Position numbers and translations under genes: made by a program. Shown piece after piece: positions 1 to 8,465 of a stretch of 64,000 nt of DNA. How positions within the stretch are numbered: position 1 is the first letter of the stretch; every line of letters begins with the position of its first letter. The DNA comes from Paracoccaceae bacterium. Lineage in GTDB: Bacteria; Pseudomonadota; Alphaproteobacteria; Rhodobacterales; Rhodobacteraceae. Below the pieces are notes generated by a model. It had not been told where the DNA came from. It did no database searches and saw nothing but the letters and a program-made list of their open reading frames with translations. The stretch spans positions 1-64,000 of the forward strand of contig JAPUEK010000020.1 of NCBI GenBank assembly GCA_027492585.1, written 5' to 3'.

Positions 1-37
1 GGTTTTGCACCCCTCCGGACCTCCCCGCAGGATATTT
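1..37 (-). repeat. Intergenic repeat, copy 1 (cut by window edge)
   Basis: These 37 bases are the exact reverse complement of 49394-49430, and a diverged third copy lies at 56485-56528. Read on the minus strand the unit starts AAATATCCTG and ends GGTGCAAAACC. In the complete copies it continues into a hairpin with stem CCGGAGGGG and loop TGCAAAA, but here the second arm lies beyond base 1. The orientation fits a position downstream of a minus-strand gene, like the frameshifted gene at 212-524. A terminator or REP-like role is inferred. Confidence 0.85.
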
Positions 38-211
38 GAGAAGAGAAGAAGGGGGGGCCGCGCAGGTTTGCGGTCTGTGTTCTGACGCTTGATCGGCTTT
101 GTTGGTCTGGAGGATTGTCACGGATTGCAGGAACCGAAGGCGTGGCGCCCCGTCACCGGCTGTAGAGCCGGGGCCGCCCTTGCGTTCGGAAGGGAACTCC
201 CCGCAAGGCGC

Positions 212-524
212 CTATTCGACCGCCATCCAGGCCCGTCCGCGCCCTTCGTCAGGACGGAGACAAAGGTTTTCGGCGGCGCTCCGGCCACCGAAAGCCCGAC
301 GATACAGGCAAAGCGCGCGGCATCCTTGTTGCAGATCCGTTTCGGGGCGATCCCGGCGGTTCTGGCGCTTTCCGCATCGGCCTCACCGACGGCTGCGGAG
401 ATCATCGACTTGCGGGTCGCGTCAACGATGGCGGTCTTCGTTGGACCGCCGAGCAGGACACTCGGGCCAAAGGCCCCGGAGCCAGAAGCACGGCAGGCGC
501 CAGAGCATTCAAAATCCTACGCAT
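212..524 (-). pseudogene. Small exported-protein gene with two apparent frameshifts
   Basis: On the minus strand an ATG at 524 follows a strong ribosome site (GGGGGAAG) and opens a signal-peptide-like start, MRRILNALAPAVLLA. The frame then stops early. The next frame carries about 80 codons with strongly GC-ending third positions (reading GAFGPSVLLGG, then KRICNKDAARFACIVGLSV), and a third frame supplies a natural end (WMAVE, stop at 212). One inserted base near 477 and one near 229 would restore a single protein of about 104 residues. Either the gene is decayed or the sequence has two indel errors. I do not recognise the family. Confidence 0.5.
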
Positions 525-694
525 CTTCCCCCTTTATGCACGACAATCCTGCCGCTGGTGCCGCAGCCTGCGCGCCGGACGGCAAGGCGGGGGGAAAGCG
601 CCGCACCGATGGACGGGGGGACGGGAATTCGCTATGCGGGACGGGACAGGACTGCGACAGGCGGCCCCGGAGCGCCGCCGGAAAGGATGTTCCC

Positions 695-1459
695 GTGGCG
701 CTCAACATCCGGCAGACGGAAATTCTGGAGCTGGCCCGCAGCGAGGGCAAGGTGGCGGTGGAGCCGCTGGCGCAACGCTTCGATGTGACGCTCCAGACCA
801 TCCGGCGCGATCTGTCGGAGCTGGCCGATGCCGGCTATCTCGACCGCGTGCATGGCGGGGCGGTGGCGCGCACCGGGGTCAGCAACATCGGCTATGCCGA
901 GCGGCGGGCGCTCAACGAGGGCGCAAAGGCGGCCATCGCGCGCGCCTGTGCGGCGGCGATCCCGGAGAATTGCTCGCTCATCCTCAACATCGGCACGACG
1001 ACCGAGGCGGTGGCCCGCGCGCTTCTGACCCATCGCAACATCACCGTGGTCACGAACAACATGAACGTGGCCAATATCCTCGTGGCCAATCCGGGCTGCG
1101 AGGTGATGCTGGCGGGCGGGGCGCTGCGGCGGGCGGATGGCGGGCTGGTCGGTGATCTGACCACGGAATTCTTCGGGCAGTTCAAGGTCGATTACGCGGT
1201 GATCGGCACCTCGGCGCTCGATGCCGACGGGGACCTTCTGGACTTCGACCTGGCGGAGGTGCGGGTCTCGCGGACCATCCTGCGGCAGGCGCGGCAGGTG
1301 TTTCTGGTGGCCGACCACAGCAAGCTCAGCCGGTCGGCTCCGGCGCGCATCGCCTCCCTTGCGGAGGTCGGGCGGTTCTACACCGACCGCCCGCTGCCGG
1401 AGGACCTGGCCGCGAAATGCCGGGACTGGGGCACGGAAGTGATCCTCGCCACCCCATGA
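695..1459 (+). CDS. DeoR/GlpR-family transcriptional regulator
   Basis: Cytoplasmic DNA-binding repressor of 254 residues. An N-terminal DeoR winged helix includes LQTIRRDLSELADAGYL and HGGAV. It is followed by a DeoR sensor domain with the sugar-phosphate loop NIGTTTEA, then VLAGGALRR-like and LLDFDLAEVRVS and VADHSK segments, which closely resemble GlpR, the glycerol-3-phosphate repressor. A GTG start at 695 is chosen because GGAAAGGA lies just upstream and homology begins there; the open frame upstream lacks domain similarity. It converges on the AbrB gene at 1486. Its targets may lie left of the window; glycerol or another polyol phosphate as effector is inferred. Confidence 0.85.
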   Translation: MALNIRQTEILELARSEGKVAVEPLAQRFDVTLQTIRRDLSELADAGYLDRVHGGAVARTGVSNIGYAERRALNEGAKAAIARACAAAIPENCSLILNIGTTTEAVARALLTHRNITVVTNNMNVANILVANPGCEVMLAGGALRRADGGLVGDLTTEFFGQFKVDYAVIGTSALDADGDLLDFDLAEVRVSRTILRQARQVFLVADHSKLSRSAPARIASLAEVGRFYTDRPLPEDLAAKCRDWGTEVILATP

Positions 1460-1485
1460 GAGGCGGGGCGGCACCGCTTGCCGGC

Positions 1486-2523
1486 CTAGCCCTTGCGGAA
1501 CCCCATCAGCCGGAACAGGACCGGCGCGCCGAGGATGACCAGCAGGATGCGGGTCAGGTGATGGGCGATGACGAAGCCGAGATCCGCCCCCGAAACCAGA
1601 GCCAGCATCGACATTTCCGCCTGCCCGCCGGGGGTGAAGGCGAGAAACGCCTCCACCGGCTTTGCAAGCCCGGTGAGCGTCACGATTTCCGTCACCACCG
1701 CGGCGATCAGCGCGAGGATCAGCACGAAGGCCGCGCCGCCCGCGACCGTATCGCGCAACTCGCGCAGGGTGACGCCGACATAGCTGACCCCGATCCCCAT
1801 GCCGATCAGGAACTGCGCGGCCAGAAGCGCCTCACGCGGGGGGCGCAGGTGCAAAAGCCCGGCCAGCGACAGGATCGCCGCGACGACCAGCGGCCCGAGG
1901 ATGGCCGCGCCGAACATGCCGATGCGCTCTCCGCCCTTCCAGCCGATCAGGGCGGCGGCGATCATCAGCGCGATCTCGGACAGGGGCAGTTCCGACGCGG
2001 GCTGGCCGACCGGATGGCTCAGGGTGACGCCATAGATCTGCACCAGCACCAGCGGCGCCAGCACCATGATCACCAGAAGCCGCGTCACATGGACAAGCGA
2101 CAATTGCCGGACATTGGCCCCCGCCTCCTGCCCGAACAGCGTCATGTCCGCGGCACCGCCCGGCATGGCGGCATAGAAGGCGGTGATCGGATCGAACCCG
2201 CAGACCCGCCGGAAGAACGGCACGCCGATCAGACCGATCAGGCCGATATAGACCGGCACGATGGCCATGGAGAGCATCATCGCCGGAAGCTGGCCGAGCA
2301 GGGCCGGTGTCAGAGAGGCCCCGATGGCCACGCCCAGAACGCTGCGCGCCGCCACCGAAATCTGCCCGAGCCCGCGCAGCGGCGCACCGAGCAGCGCCGC
2401 GACGAGGCAGGCCGCCATCGGCCCGAAGAGAAAGGGCAACGGCAGGCCGAGCCACAGGAACACCCCCACCCCGGCGAGGGCGATCGCCACGGTCAGGGCT
2501 TGCCGGGGAAGGGCCGCGATCAT
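1486..2523 (-). CDS. AbrB-family integral membrane protein (old name ammonia monooxygenase-like)
   Basis: Hydrophobic protein of 345 residues with about ten predicted membrane segments. It shows the duplicated architecture of the AbrB membrane family (Pfam PF05145): the first half has PGGAADMTLFGQ and the second PGGQAEMSMLALVSGADLG, each followed by a helix starting VTR or LTR. It is not related to the AbrB DNA-binding protein. The start follows GAGGG by 9 bases. It is the last gene of the operon transcribed from 7846, just after the cupin gene. Members often sit beside tct-type carboxylate transporters. The substrate is unknown. Confidence 0.8.
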   Translation of the reverse strand: MIAALPRQALTVAIALAGVGVFLWLGLPLPFLFGPMAACLVAALLGAPLRGLGQISVAARSVLGVAIGASLTPALLGQLPAMMLSMAIVPVYIGLIGLIGVPFFRRVCGFDPITAFYAAMPGGAADMTLFGQEAGANVRQLSLVHVTRLLVIMVLAPLVLVQIYGVTLSHPVGQPASELPLSEIALMIAAALIGWKGGERIGMFGAAILGPLVVAAILSLAGLLHLRPPREALLAAQFLIGMGIGVSYVGVTLRELRDTVAGGAAFVLILALIAAVVTEIVTLTGLAKPVEAFLAFTPGGQAEMSMLALVSGADLGFVIAHHLTRILLVILGAPVLFRLMGFRKG

Positions 2524-2535
2524 CGGTGAAAGCCC

Positions 2536-2943
2536 TCAGCGCTTTGTGTGGCCATGCTCGGCGTCGATGCTGCGCGTCTCGCCGGTGGCGATCATCGTGC
2601 GGGTCGCGTCGATGGTGGCATAGGTCCAGAAGATCTTCATGGGCCGGTCGGTCTGATTGAGAAACCGATGCGGCACATTGGCGGGAATCCATGTGGTGTC
2701 ATGGGGGCCGAGCACATGCCGAACCCCGTCGATCTCGGCAATCGCCTGCCCTTCGAGGACCATGACGCTTTCCTCGCAATTGTGCATGTGCAGGCCGATG
2801 GCCGCTCCCGGCTCGAAAGCGGTGATGCCGTTGATCAGGCTGGTGGACCCGCAGCGCCGCGTCACGAGCGGCGTGGTGCGGGCGCCGCCGCCGCGGTCGT
2901 TGCTCTGCATCTCGGCGGGGCGCAGGATGGCGGGATCAGACAT
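2536..2943 (-). CDS. Cupin-domain protein
   Basis: Small single-domain beta-barrel protein of 135 residues. Probable metal ligands are visible as H52, H54 and E58 (LHMHNCEESV), with H92 in NVPHRF. The following VLEGQAIAEIDG is typical of RmlC-like cupins that bind a metal and a small carboxylate or sugar. The ATG at 2943 overlaps the upstream isomerase-like gene by 8 bases, so translation is probably coupled. A longer reading frame upstream is rejected because it runs inside the neighbour. Isomerase, dioxygenase or sensor functions are all possible. Confidence 0.8.
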   Translation of the reverse strand: MSDPAILRPAEMQSNDRGGGARTTPLVTRRCGSTSLINGITAFEPGAAIGLHMHNCEESVMVLEGQAIAEIDGVRHVLGPHDTTWIPANVPHRFLNQTDRPMKIFWTYATIDATRTMIATGETRSIDAEHGHTKR

Positions 2944-3697
2944 TGCGGGGGTCCTCTTGCTCGAAGGGGGGCAGCCAATCGGCCAGAAAGGCGAGATGCT
3001 CCTGTCCGTCCGGAACATATTCAAAGCCGATGGCACCCGAATAACCCGTGGCGGAGAGAGCGGCACGCAGGGCGCCGAAATCCAGCACGCCGCTTCCCGG
3101 CTGATGCCGGCCCGGATGATCGGCGATATGGACATGGCCGATGCTCTCGCCATGGGCCGCGATCCACCCCGCCGCATCCTCGCCCAGCACCGCCGCATGA
3201 TAGCTGTCGAAGAGCAGCGTCACACCGGGGCCGAGACCGGCACGCAGGGCAAGGGCCTGATCGAGCCGCGCCATGTGATAGCCGGGCAGCGTGATCGCCT
3301 CGACCAGAAGCCGCAGCCGCCCTTCGGCGGCACGCAAGGCCCAGTCGAGATTGCGGCGATAGGTTTCCGCCTCTCCGCCAAGCCCGGCCATCGGATGCAG
3401 GTAGGGGCAGCCGATTTCTTCCGCATAATCGAGCGCGCGCAGGACATCCCGGCGGAACGCCTCCTCCCGTCCCGGCAGGGCGGCAAGGCCCTTTTCCCCC
3501 GCCTCCCCCATGCCGGAGGAGAGTTGCGCGAAGGCCAGTCCCAGATCGGCACAGCGCGCACGCATCTCGGCGGCGGGGATGCCCCAGGGCTCGGGATGCT
3601 CGACCGCGGTGAACCCGTCCGCCGCCGCCGCAGCGAGCCGCCCGGCCAGTGGCAGTTCGGTGTAGAGATAGCCGATATGGGCGGAAAGCCGGGTCAT
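2936..3697 (-). CDS. Hydroxypyruvate isomerase-family TIM-barrel protein
   Basis: Protein of 253 residues of the AP-endonuclease-2/xylose-isomerase-like TIM-barrel superfamily. The likely divalent-metal ligands are E133 (VEAI), D164 (LFDSYH), H190 (HVHIAD) and E226 (GFEYVP). The segment HIADHPGRHQPGSG is characteristic of hydroxypyruvate isomerase and 2-oxo-tetronate isomerase. The reaction would interconvert an alpha-hydroxy aldehyde and a ketone such as tartronate semialdehyde and hydroxypyruvate. It overlaps the upstream dehydrogenase gene by ATGA and the cupin gene downstream, so it belongs to the same carboxylate-utilisation operon. The exact substrate is inferred. Confidence 0.8.
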   Translation of the reverse strand: MTRLSAHIGYLYTELPLAGRLAAAAADGFTAVEHPEPWGIPAAEMRARCADLGLAFAQLSSGMGEAGEKGLAALPGREEAFRRDVLRALDYAEEIGCPYLHPMAGLGGEAETYRRNLDWALRAAEGRLRLLVEAITLPGYHMARLDQALALRAGLGPGVTLLFDSYHAAVLGEDAAGWIAAHGESIGHVHIADHPGRHQPGSGVLDFGALRAALSATGYSGAIGFEYVPDGQEHLAFLADWLPPFEQEDPRNV

Positions 3698-4776
3698 CCC
3701 GCAATCCCGAAGGGCCTGTCCGCCCCGGTTGGGAAAGCAACGGCGACGGCAGCCCCTTCGCGGATCAGATCCTCCACCACATTGGCGGTGACGGGGATGC
3801 CTTCGCGCAGGCGCTGATCCTCGCGGCGCTGCTCCGGCTCACCGGGCAGCATGATCTCCTCCACCCCGGCGGCACGGGGCAGATCCTTGATCCGTTCATA
3901 GAACGTATCCATCCGTGCGCCGAAATCGGTCAGCGAGAGGAACAGATCCGGCCGGATGGCAAAGAAGAGATGGCCGACATTCTGCGGCCCGGAATGGTCG
4001 AAGTAGAGCGACTTCACATCGCCACCGAAATTCGCCCCGGTCAGCACCCCCGACAGGAGGTCCATCAGCGTGCCGAGGACCGAACCCTTGACCCCGCCGA
4101 AGGGCAGGCAGACCCCTTCGAACGCCTTTGCGGCATCGGTGGTCGGGTTGCCGTCGATGTCGAGCGCCAGCCCTTCCGGGATCGGGTCGCCTTTCATCGC
4201 CGCAAGCCGGATCTTGCCGCGCGCGATCACCGTCATCGCCATGTCCATCACATAGGGCGGATGCTTGCCGCCCGGTATTCCGGCCGCGATCGGGCTTGCC
4301 CCCAGAAAGGTCGTGCGCCCGCCCCACATCGGGATCGCCGGAGAGGAATTGGTGAAGATGAGCGAGATATAGCCCCGCTCGATGGCGCGCAGAGCATAGC
4401 AGGCGCCCATGCCGAAATGGGTGGAGCGGTGAACCCCGACAAGGCCGATCCCCATCTCGGCGGCCAGATCGCAGGCGGTCTCCATTGCGGTATGGGACGG
4501 GATGAAGCCCATGCCGTTGTCGCCGTCCACATGGGCGACCGCCCCGGCGACCTTGGTGACCTTCACCGCCGGACGCGGGTTGACGAGCCCCTGCCGCAGC
4601 CGGTCGAGATACATCGGGATGCGAGAGACACCGTGGCTGTCCACCCCGCGCAGGTTCGCCTTCACGAGATCCCCGGCGATGCGGGCGGCATCCTCCATGC
4701 TCATCCCCGCCGAAAGGAACATTCCGGTGGCATAGCGGGTCAGATCTTCGGCCTTGAAATAGCGGATGTCGGCCAT
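3694..4776 (-). CDS. Malate/L-lactate dehydrogenase-family (Ldh2) oxidoreductase
   Basis: NAD(P)-dependent 2-hydroxy-acid dehydrogenase of 360 residues of the malate/L-sulfolactate/ureidoglycolate group (PF02615), which lacks a Rossmann fold. The signature GVDSHGVSRIP has the presumed catalytic H48. Later family motifs are STHFGMGACYA, TNSSPAIPMWGG and DLLSGVLTG. The start at 4776 is set by homology; a GGAG lies only 2 bases upstream, which is tight. The leader carries a 14-base tandem duplication (4787-4814). It follows tctA and overlaps the isomerase gene. It probably oxidises the acid imported by TctABC. Confidence 0.85.
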   Translation of the reverse strand: MADIRYFKAEDLTRYATGMFLSAGMSMEDAARIAGDLVKANLRGVDSHGVSRIPMYLDRLRQGLVNPRPAVKVTKVAGAVAHVDGDNGMGFIPSHTAMETACDLAAEMGIGLVGVHRSTHFGMGACYALRAIERGYISLIFTNSSPAIPMWGGRTTFLGASPIAAGIPGGKHPPYVMDMAMTVIARGKIRLAAMKGDPIPEGLALDIDGNPTTDAAKAFEGVCLPFGGVKGSVLGTLMDLLSGVLTGANFGGDVKSLYFDHSGPQNVGHLFFAIRPDLFLSLTDFGARMDTFYERIKDLPRAAGVEEIMLPGEPEQRREDQRLREGIPVTANVVEDLIREGAAVAVAFPTGADRPFGIAG

Positions 4777-4786
4777 GGCAGGCTCC

Positions 4787-4814
4787 GGCAGGGACTTGTT
4801 GGCAGGGACTTGTT
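4787..4814. repeat. Perfect 14-base tandem duplication in a gene leader
   Basis: GGCAGGGACTTGTT occurs twice head to tail with no spacer. On the minus strand the copies sit 10 to 37 bases upstream of the dehydrogenase start at 4776. They lie outside coding sequence. A recent replication slippage event is the simple explanation. Confidence 0.9.
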
Positions 4815-4820
4815 TCTGGC

Positions 4821-4843
4821 CCGGCCGCCGCGGGGGCGGCCGG
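4821..4843 (-). terminator. GC-rich stem-loop between tctA and the dehydrogenase gene
   Basis: CCGGCCGCC pairs perfectly with GGCGGCCGG across a 5-base loop. There is no clear T-tract on the minus strand, so it may attenuate, stabilise or process the transcript rather than end it. It separates the transporter genes from the enzyme genes of the same operon. Confidence 0.4.
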
Positions 4844-4868
4844 TCAGCGGGGCAGGCAGGCTTTCCGG

Positions 4869-6389
4869 TCAGACCGGAGAGCGGTCTTCCGGCAGGGGAG
4901 CGATCTTGCGGGTCCGCCGCCAGTGCAGCGCCGCCGGAACCAGCACGATCAGCACCGAAACCGTCATCAGCACCGCCGACAGCGGCGTGGAGACGAGGAT
5001 CGTCGGATCGCCCTGCCCGATCGACAGCGCCCTGCGAAGCTGGATTTCCGCCATGGGGCCAAGGATCAGGCCGATAAGGACCGGGGCTATGGGGAAGTCG
5101 TAGACCCGCATCATGTAGCCGAGCAGCCCGACCCCGAACATCATCACCAGATCCACCCAGGAATTGGAGACCCCCCAGATCCCGACCAGCGAAAAGATCA
5201 GGATGCCGGCGTAGAGATAGGGCCTCGGGATGAAGAGCAGCCGCACCCAGAGCCCGGCAAGCGGCAGGTTCAGCACCAGCAGCATCAGGTTGCCGACATA
5301 GAGCGAGGCGATCAGCCCCCAGACCAGATCGCCGGAGTTGATGAAGAGCATCGGCCCCGGTTGCAGCCCGTAGTTCTGGAACGCCGCCAGCAGGATCGCC
5401 GCCGTGGCCGAGGTCGGCAGGCCGAGCGTCAGCAGCGGCACCAGCACCCCGGCGGCGGCGGCATTGTTGGCCGCCTCCGGCCCGGCCACGCCCTCGATGG
5501 CGCCATGGCCGAACTCCTCGGGATGCCTGGTCAGCTTGCGCTCCACCGTGTAGGAGAGGAAGGTCGGAATCTCCGCCCCGCCCGCCGGCAGGGCGCCGAT
5601 GGGAAAGCCGAAGGCGGTGCCGCGCAGCCAGGGCTTCCAGGAGCGTTTCCAGTCCTCCTTCGTCATCCAGATCCCGCCGGCAAGCGGGTTCAGGTTCGGC
5701 TTGTGCAGGCCGAACCGGCTCGCCACATAGAGCGTCTCGCCGATGGCGAAGAGAGAGACGAGCACCACCGTCATCTCCACCCCGTCCATCAGATCCGGCA
5801 CCCCGAAGGTGAGCCGCTGAAGGCCGGTCTGCTTGTCGATCCCGACGAGGCCGAGCGAAAGCCCGAGGAAAAGCGCGATGAAGCCGCGCACCTTGGAGGT
5901 TCCCATCACCACGGACACCGACAGGAAGGCCAGCAGCATCAGTGCGAAGTAATCCTGCGGCTTGAAGATGAAGGCCAGTTCGGCAATCGGCGGCGCAAGG
6001 AAGGTGATCCCGAGCGTGCCGATGGTTCCGGCCACGAAGGAACCGATCGCCGCCGTGCAGAGCGCCGCGGCCCCCCGGCCCTGGCGGGCCATCTTGTTGC
6101 CCTCGAGCGCGGTCATCATCGCCCCGCTCTCGCCGGGCGTATTGAGCAGGATGGAAGTGGTCGAGCCGCCATACATCGCGCCGTAGAAAATGCCCGCGAA
6201 CATGATGAAGGCGGCGGTCGGCTCGATATAGACGGTGACGGGAAGCAGAAGCGCGATGGTCAGCGCCGGACCGATCCCCGGCAGCACGCCGATGGCGGTG
6301 CCGAGAAAGGTGCCGACGAAGGCCCACATCAGATTCTGCGGCTGAAGGGCGACGGCGAAGCCGTTCATCAACCCGGTGACGGAATCCAT
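4869..6389 (-). CDS. tctA: Tripartite tricarboxylate transporter, large permease TctA
   Basis: Inner-membrane protein of 506 residues with about 11-12 membrane segments, the usual length of TctA. Family motifs include [17 protein letters not shown] near the N-terminus, [18 protein letters not shown], and [16 protein letters not shown] in the second half; the GIGP and GGAEIP loops are the paired conserved repeats of the family. It forms the ion-driven transport channel with TctB and receives carboxylate from TctC. It starts 1 base after the tctB stop codon. Substrates of the family are citrate, tartrate and related carboxylates; here the substrate is unknown. Confidence 0.93.
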   Translation of the reverse strand: MDSVTGLMNGFAVALQPQNLMWAFVGTFLGTAIGVLPGIGPALTIALLLPVTVYIEPTAAFIMFAGIFYGAMYGGSTTSILLNTPGESGAMMTALEGNKMARQGRGAAALCTAAIGSFVAGTIGTLGITFLAPPIAELAFIFKPQDYFALMLLAFLSVSVVMGTSKVRGFIALFLGLSLGLVGIDKQTGLQRLTFGVPDLMDGVEMTVVLVSLFAIGETLYVASRFGLHKPNLNPLAGGIWMTKEDWKRSWKPWLRGTAFGFPIGALPAGGAEIPTFLSYTVERKLTRHPEEFGHGAIEGVAGPEAANNAAAAGVLVPLLTLGLPTSATAAILLAAFQNYGLQPGPMLFINSGDLVWGLIASLYVGNLMLLVLNLPLAGLWVRLLFIPRPYLYAGILIFSLVGIWGVSNSWVDLVMMFGVGLLGYMMRVYDFPIAPVLIGLILGPMAEIQLRRALSIGQGDPTILVSTPLSAVLMTVSVLIVLVPAALHWRRTRKIAPLPEDRSPV

Positions 6390-6390
6390 C

Positions 6391-6864
6391 CTATACCCCC
6401 ATTGCCGGAAGAAGCCCGCCGAGCTGCACCCCGAGCTTGCGGAAGAGCCACCAGCACAGGAGCGAGAAGGCCAGGCCGATCAGGATATCGAGCGGCCAGC
6501 GGCGGGATTTGAACGCTGCGGCCACCAGCACGAAACAGCCCGTGCAGGTGATCACGAAGCCGAGTTTCGGCATGGTCAGGACCGGCAGGGCGCAGGCGAG
6601 CGCGGCAAGGCCGAGCATCCGGTAGGATACGTCATGCCCGTCGTTCACATCTTCTGCACCCTGTTCTTCGAACCGGACGCCCATACGGATCTGCAGGGCC
6701 AGAAGCAGGCCCAGAAACACCAGCGCCGCTCCGACGACCGACGGCATCAGGCCGGGGCCGACATAGGCATACTGGTCGAACTGGGGGAGTTCTGCGGCTT
6801 TCCATAGAACGATGGCCCCCCAGGCCACCGTTCCCGCCGCGATCCAATACGGGCGTTCCGTCAT
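6391..6864 (-). CDS. tctB: Tripartite tricarboxylate transporter, small permease TctB
   Basis: Membrane protein of 157 residues with four hydrophobic segments (starting at [41 protein letters not shown] and [17 protein letters not shown]), the standard TctB topology. The motif YVGPGLMP early in the protein is typical. The ATG at 6864 is preferred over the one at 6873 because AAAGGA lies at a better distance, and the family begins nearby. It sits between tctC and tctA in the same operon. Confidence 0.85.
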   Translation of the reverse strand: MTERPYWIAAGTVAWGAIVLWKAAELPQFDQYAYVGPGLMPSVVGAALVFLGLLLALQIRMGVRFEEQGAEDVNDGHDVSYRMLGLAALACALPVLTMPKLGFVITCTGCFVLVAAAFKSRRWPLDILIGLAFSLLCWWLFRKLGVQLGGLLPAMGV

Positions 6865-6892
6865 CTCACGCATCCTTTCGGGATGGTTTGGC

Positions 6893-7846
6893 TTACTTCA
6901 CCAGACCGACATCTTTCAGGATGGCGGCGATGCGGGTTTTCTCTTCGCCGAGGAAGGCGACGAAGTCGTCGCCGGAAAGATAGGCGTCTTCCCAGCCCTG
7001 CTTGGCCAGCGTTTCCTTCCAGGCTGCGGATTCATGCATCTTGGCGAAACGGTCGAGCCACATCTGCCGGCCCTCGGGCGACATGCCCGGCGCGCCGACG
7101 ATGCCGCGCCAGTTGCCGACCACCACGTTGAGACCAGCTTCCTTCAGGCTCGGAGCGTCGATCCCGTCGAAGCGGCCCTCGGAGGTGACGGCGATGATGC
7201 GGATGCGGCCGGCATCGGCCATCGGCTTGAACTCGGACACGCCGGAGACGGCGAGGGTGACGGCGCCGCCGCCAAGGGCAGTGACCGATTCCGCACCGCT
7301 GTCATAGGGGATGTAGTTCAGCTTCGACGGGTCGAGCCCGGCTTCCTTGGCGATCAGCGCCATGACGATATGGTCCACGCCGCCTGCGGAACCGCCGCTG
7401 ATCGAGACCGCCCCGATATCGGCCTTCAGCGCCGCCACGAGGTCATCCACCGTCTTGATCGGCGAATCCGTGGCCACGGCGATCACGCCGGTATCGTTGG
7501 AAAGCCGCACCAGCGGCGTCACGTCATCAAGCGTCACCGGCGAGTTGTTGAGCAGGATGCCCCCCACCATGATGACGCCCATGGACATCACGGCATTGTC
7601 GTTGCCCTTGTTGGCGCCGACGAATTCGGCCAGCCCGATGGTGCCGCCGGCCCCGCCCTTGTTGGTGAAGGTCGCGCCATCGGTGAAGATGCCTTCCTTG
7701 GCCATGGCGTCGAAGGGCAGGCGGGCCATGGCGTCATAGCCGCCCCCTGCCCCACCCGGCGCCATCACCACGGCGGGGTCGGCGAAAGCGGGCGCAAGCC
7801 CGGCCAGCGACACGGAAAGGGCCGCGGCGAAAACGGTTCTGATCAT
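6893..7846 (-). CDS. tctC: Tripartite tricarboxylate transporter periplasmic binding protein TctC
   Basis: Exported binding protein of 317 residues of the Bug/TctC family. The signal peptide is MIRTVFAAALSVSLAGLAPAFA, with cleavage before DPAVV. Family landmarks are APGGAGGGYDAMAR, NKGGAGG, GGSAGGVDHIV, IPYDSGAES and NWRGIVGAPG, the last two near the carboxylate-binding loops. The ATG at 7846 is chosen because GGGAGGA lies 7 bases upstream; a longer start at 7861 would spoil the signal peptide. It is the first gene of the minus-strand operon that runs to 1486, so its promoter should lie in 7847-8080. Confidence 0.93.
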   Translation of the reverse strand: MIRTVFAAALSVSLAGLAPAFADPAVVMAPGGAGGGYDAMARLPFDAMAKEGIFTDGATFTNKGGAGGTIGLAEFVGANKGNDNAVMSMGVIMVGGILLNNSPVTLDDVTPLVRLSNDTGVIAVATDSPIKTVDDLVAALKADIGAVSISGGSAGGVDHIVMALIAKEAGLDPSKLNYIPYDSGAESVTALGGGAVTLAVSGVSEFKPMADAGRIRIIAVTSEGRFDGIDAPSLKEAGLNVVVGNWRGIVGAPGMSPEGRQMWLDRFAKMHESAAWKETLAKQGWEDAYLSGDDFVAFLGEEKTRIAAILKDVGLVK

Positions 7847-8162
7847 TCTTAATCCTCCCACATGGTATGGTCCGGCGCCGCATTGACTGCGGCTCCCGGC
7901 ACGAACAACCGCCTCCTCGCGGGTGCTGCGTCAAAAACGCTAGGCCAACGAAAGCCGTCTGGCAACCGGCAGGCAGGCCCGGAAATCCTACACGGACCCG
8001 GCATCTTCACAATTAATTTTTCCAATGGAGCCTTGAAATCGGAAGAGACAATTCCCTTGCCTCACGGAGCCTATCCTGCTGTTTCAAAACAGAAAACACC
8101 CCGCACCGGAAAGGTGCGGAGCTCAAGGCGGGCAGGCTTTTTCGGCGCGGCGATTCGCGCCG
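7847..8162. other. Intergenic region between two minus-strand operons
   Basis: This 316-base gap holds the terminator of the AtuA/DUF4387 operon (8085-8119) and the presumed promoter of the tct operon. It is less GC-rich than its surroundings near 8010-8095 (AATTAATTTTTCC). I see no coding sequence and could not define a convincing promoter or operator. Confidence 0.6.
8085..8119 (-). terminator. Rho-independent terminator after the DUF4387 gene
   Basis: Read on the minus strand, CCGCACC pairs perfectly with GGTGCGG across TTTCC. It is followed by GGTGTTTTCTGTTTT, a T-rich tail. It lies about 45 bases after the stop codon at 8163 and ends the 10904-to-8163 operon before the tct promoter. Confidence 0.75.
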
Positions 8163-8465
8163 TCAGGCGATCTCCATTTCCTCCAGAAGGCAGGCCCAGC
8201 CGGCCCCGTGCATGTCCCTGTCCGCGCGCGTTCCCTGCACGACGGGGCGCGGAACGGAAAACTTGATGACATTGAGCGAGGGGATGTCGAACCGCTTCAG
8301 AAGTTGCAGATCGACCCCGAAAAGCCGCGCCACAGCCGCATCCTGCAACCCTGCCCGCACCCTCTCGAAGGTCGCGGCATCGTCGCAGAACACATCCACC
8401 GTCAGCCAGAACGGCCCGGCGTTCTTGGAGCGGACCTTGCTGACCAGTTCACCAAGCTCAGCCAT
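8163..8465 (-). CDS. DUF4387-family protein
   Basis: Small protein of 100 residues beginning MAELGELVSKVRSKNAGPFW. The phrases VRSKNAGPFWLTVDVFCDD and IKFSVPRPVVQGTRADRDMHG are hallmarks of the DUF4387 family (PF14330). The ATG at 8465 overlaps the AtuA-like gene by 8 bases, so the two are translationally coupled, and in many genomes they form a pair or a fusion. It probably acts as a small partner subunit of the AtuA-like protein. No catalytic function is established. Confidence 0.8.
   Translation of the reverse strand: MAELGELVSKVRSKNAGPFWLTVDVFCDDAATFERVRAGLQDAAVARLFGVDLQLLKRFDIPSLNVIKFSVPRPVVQGTRADRDMHGAGWACLLEEMEIA

Noticed and set aside
89-694. N-terminal extension of the DeoR regulator back to base 89
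   Set aside because: The extra 202 residues are unlike DeoR proteins, overlap a minus-strand gene with better codon usage, and lack a ribosome site. GTG at 695 is preferred.
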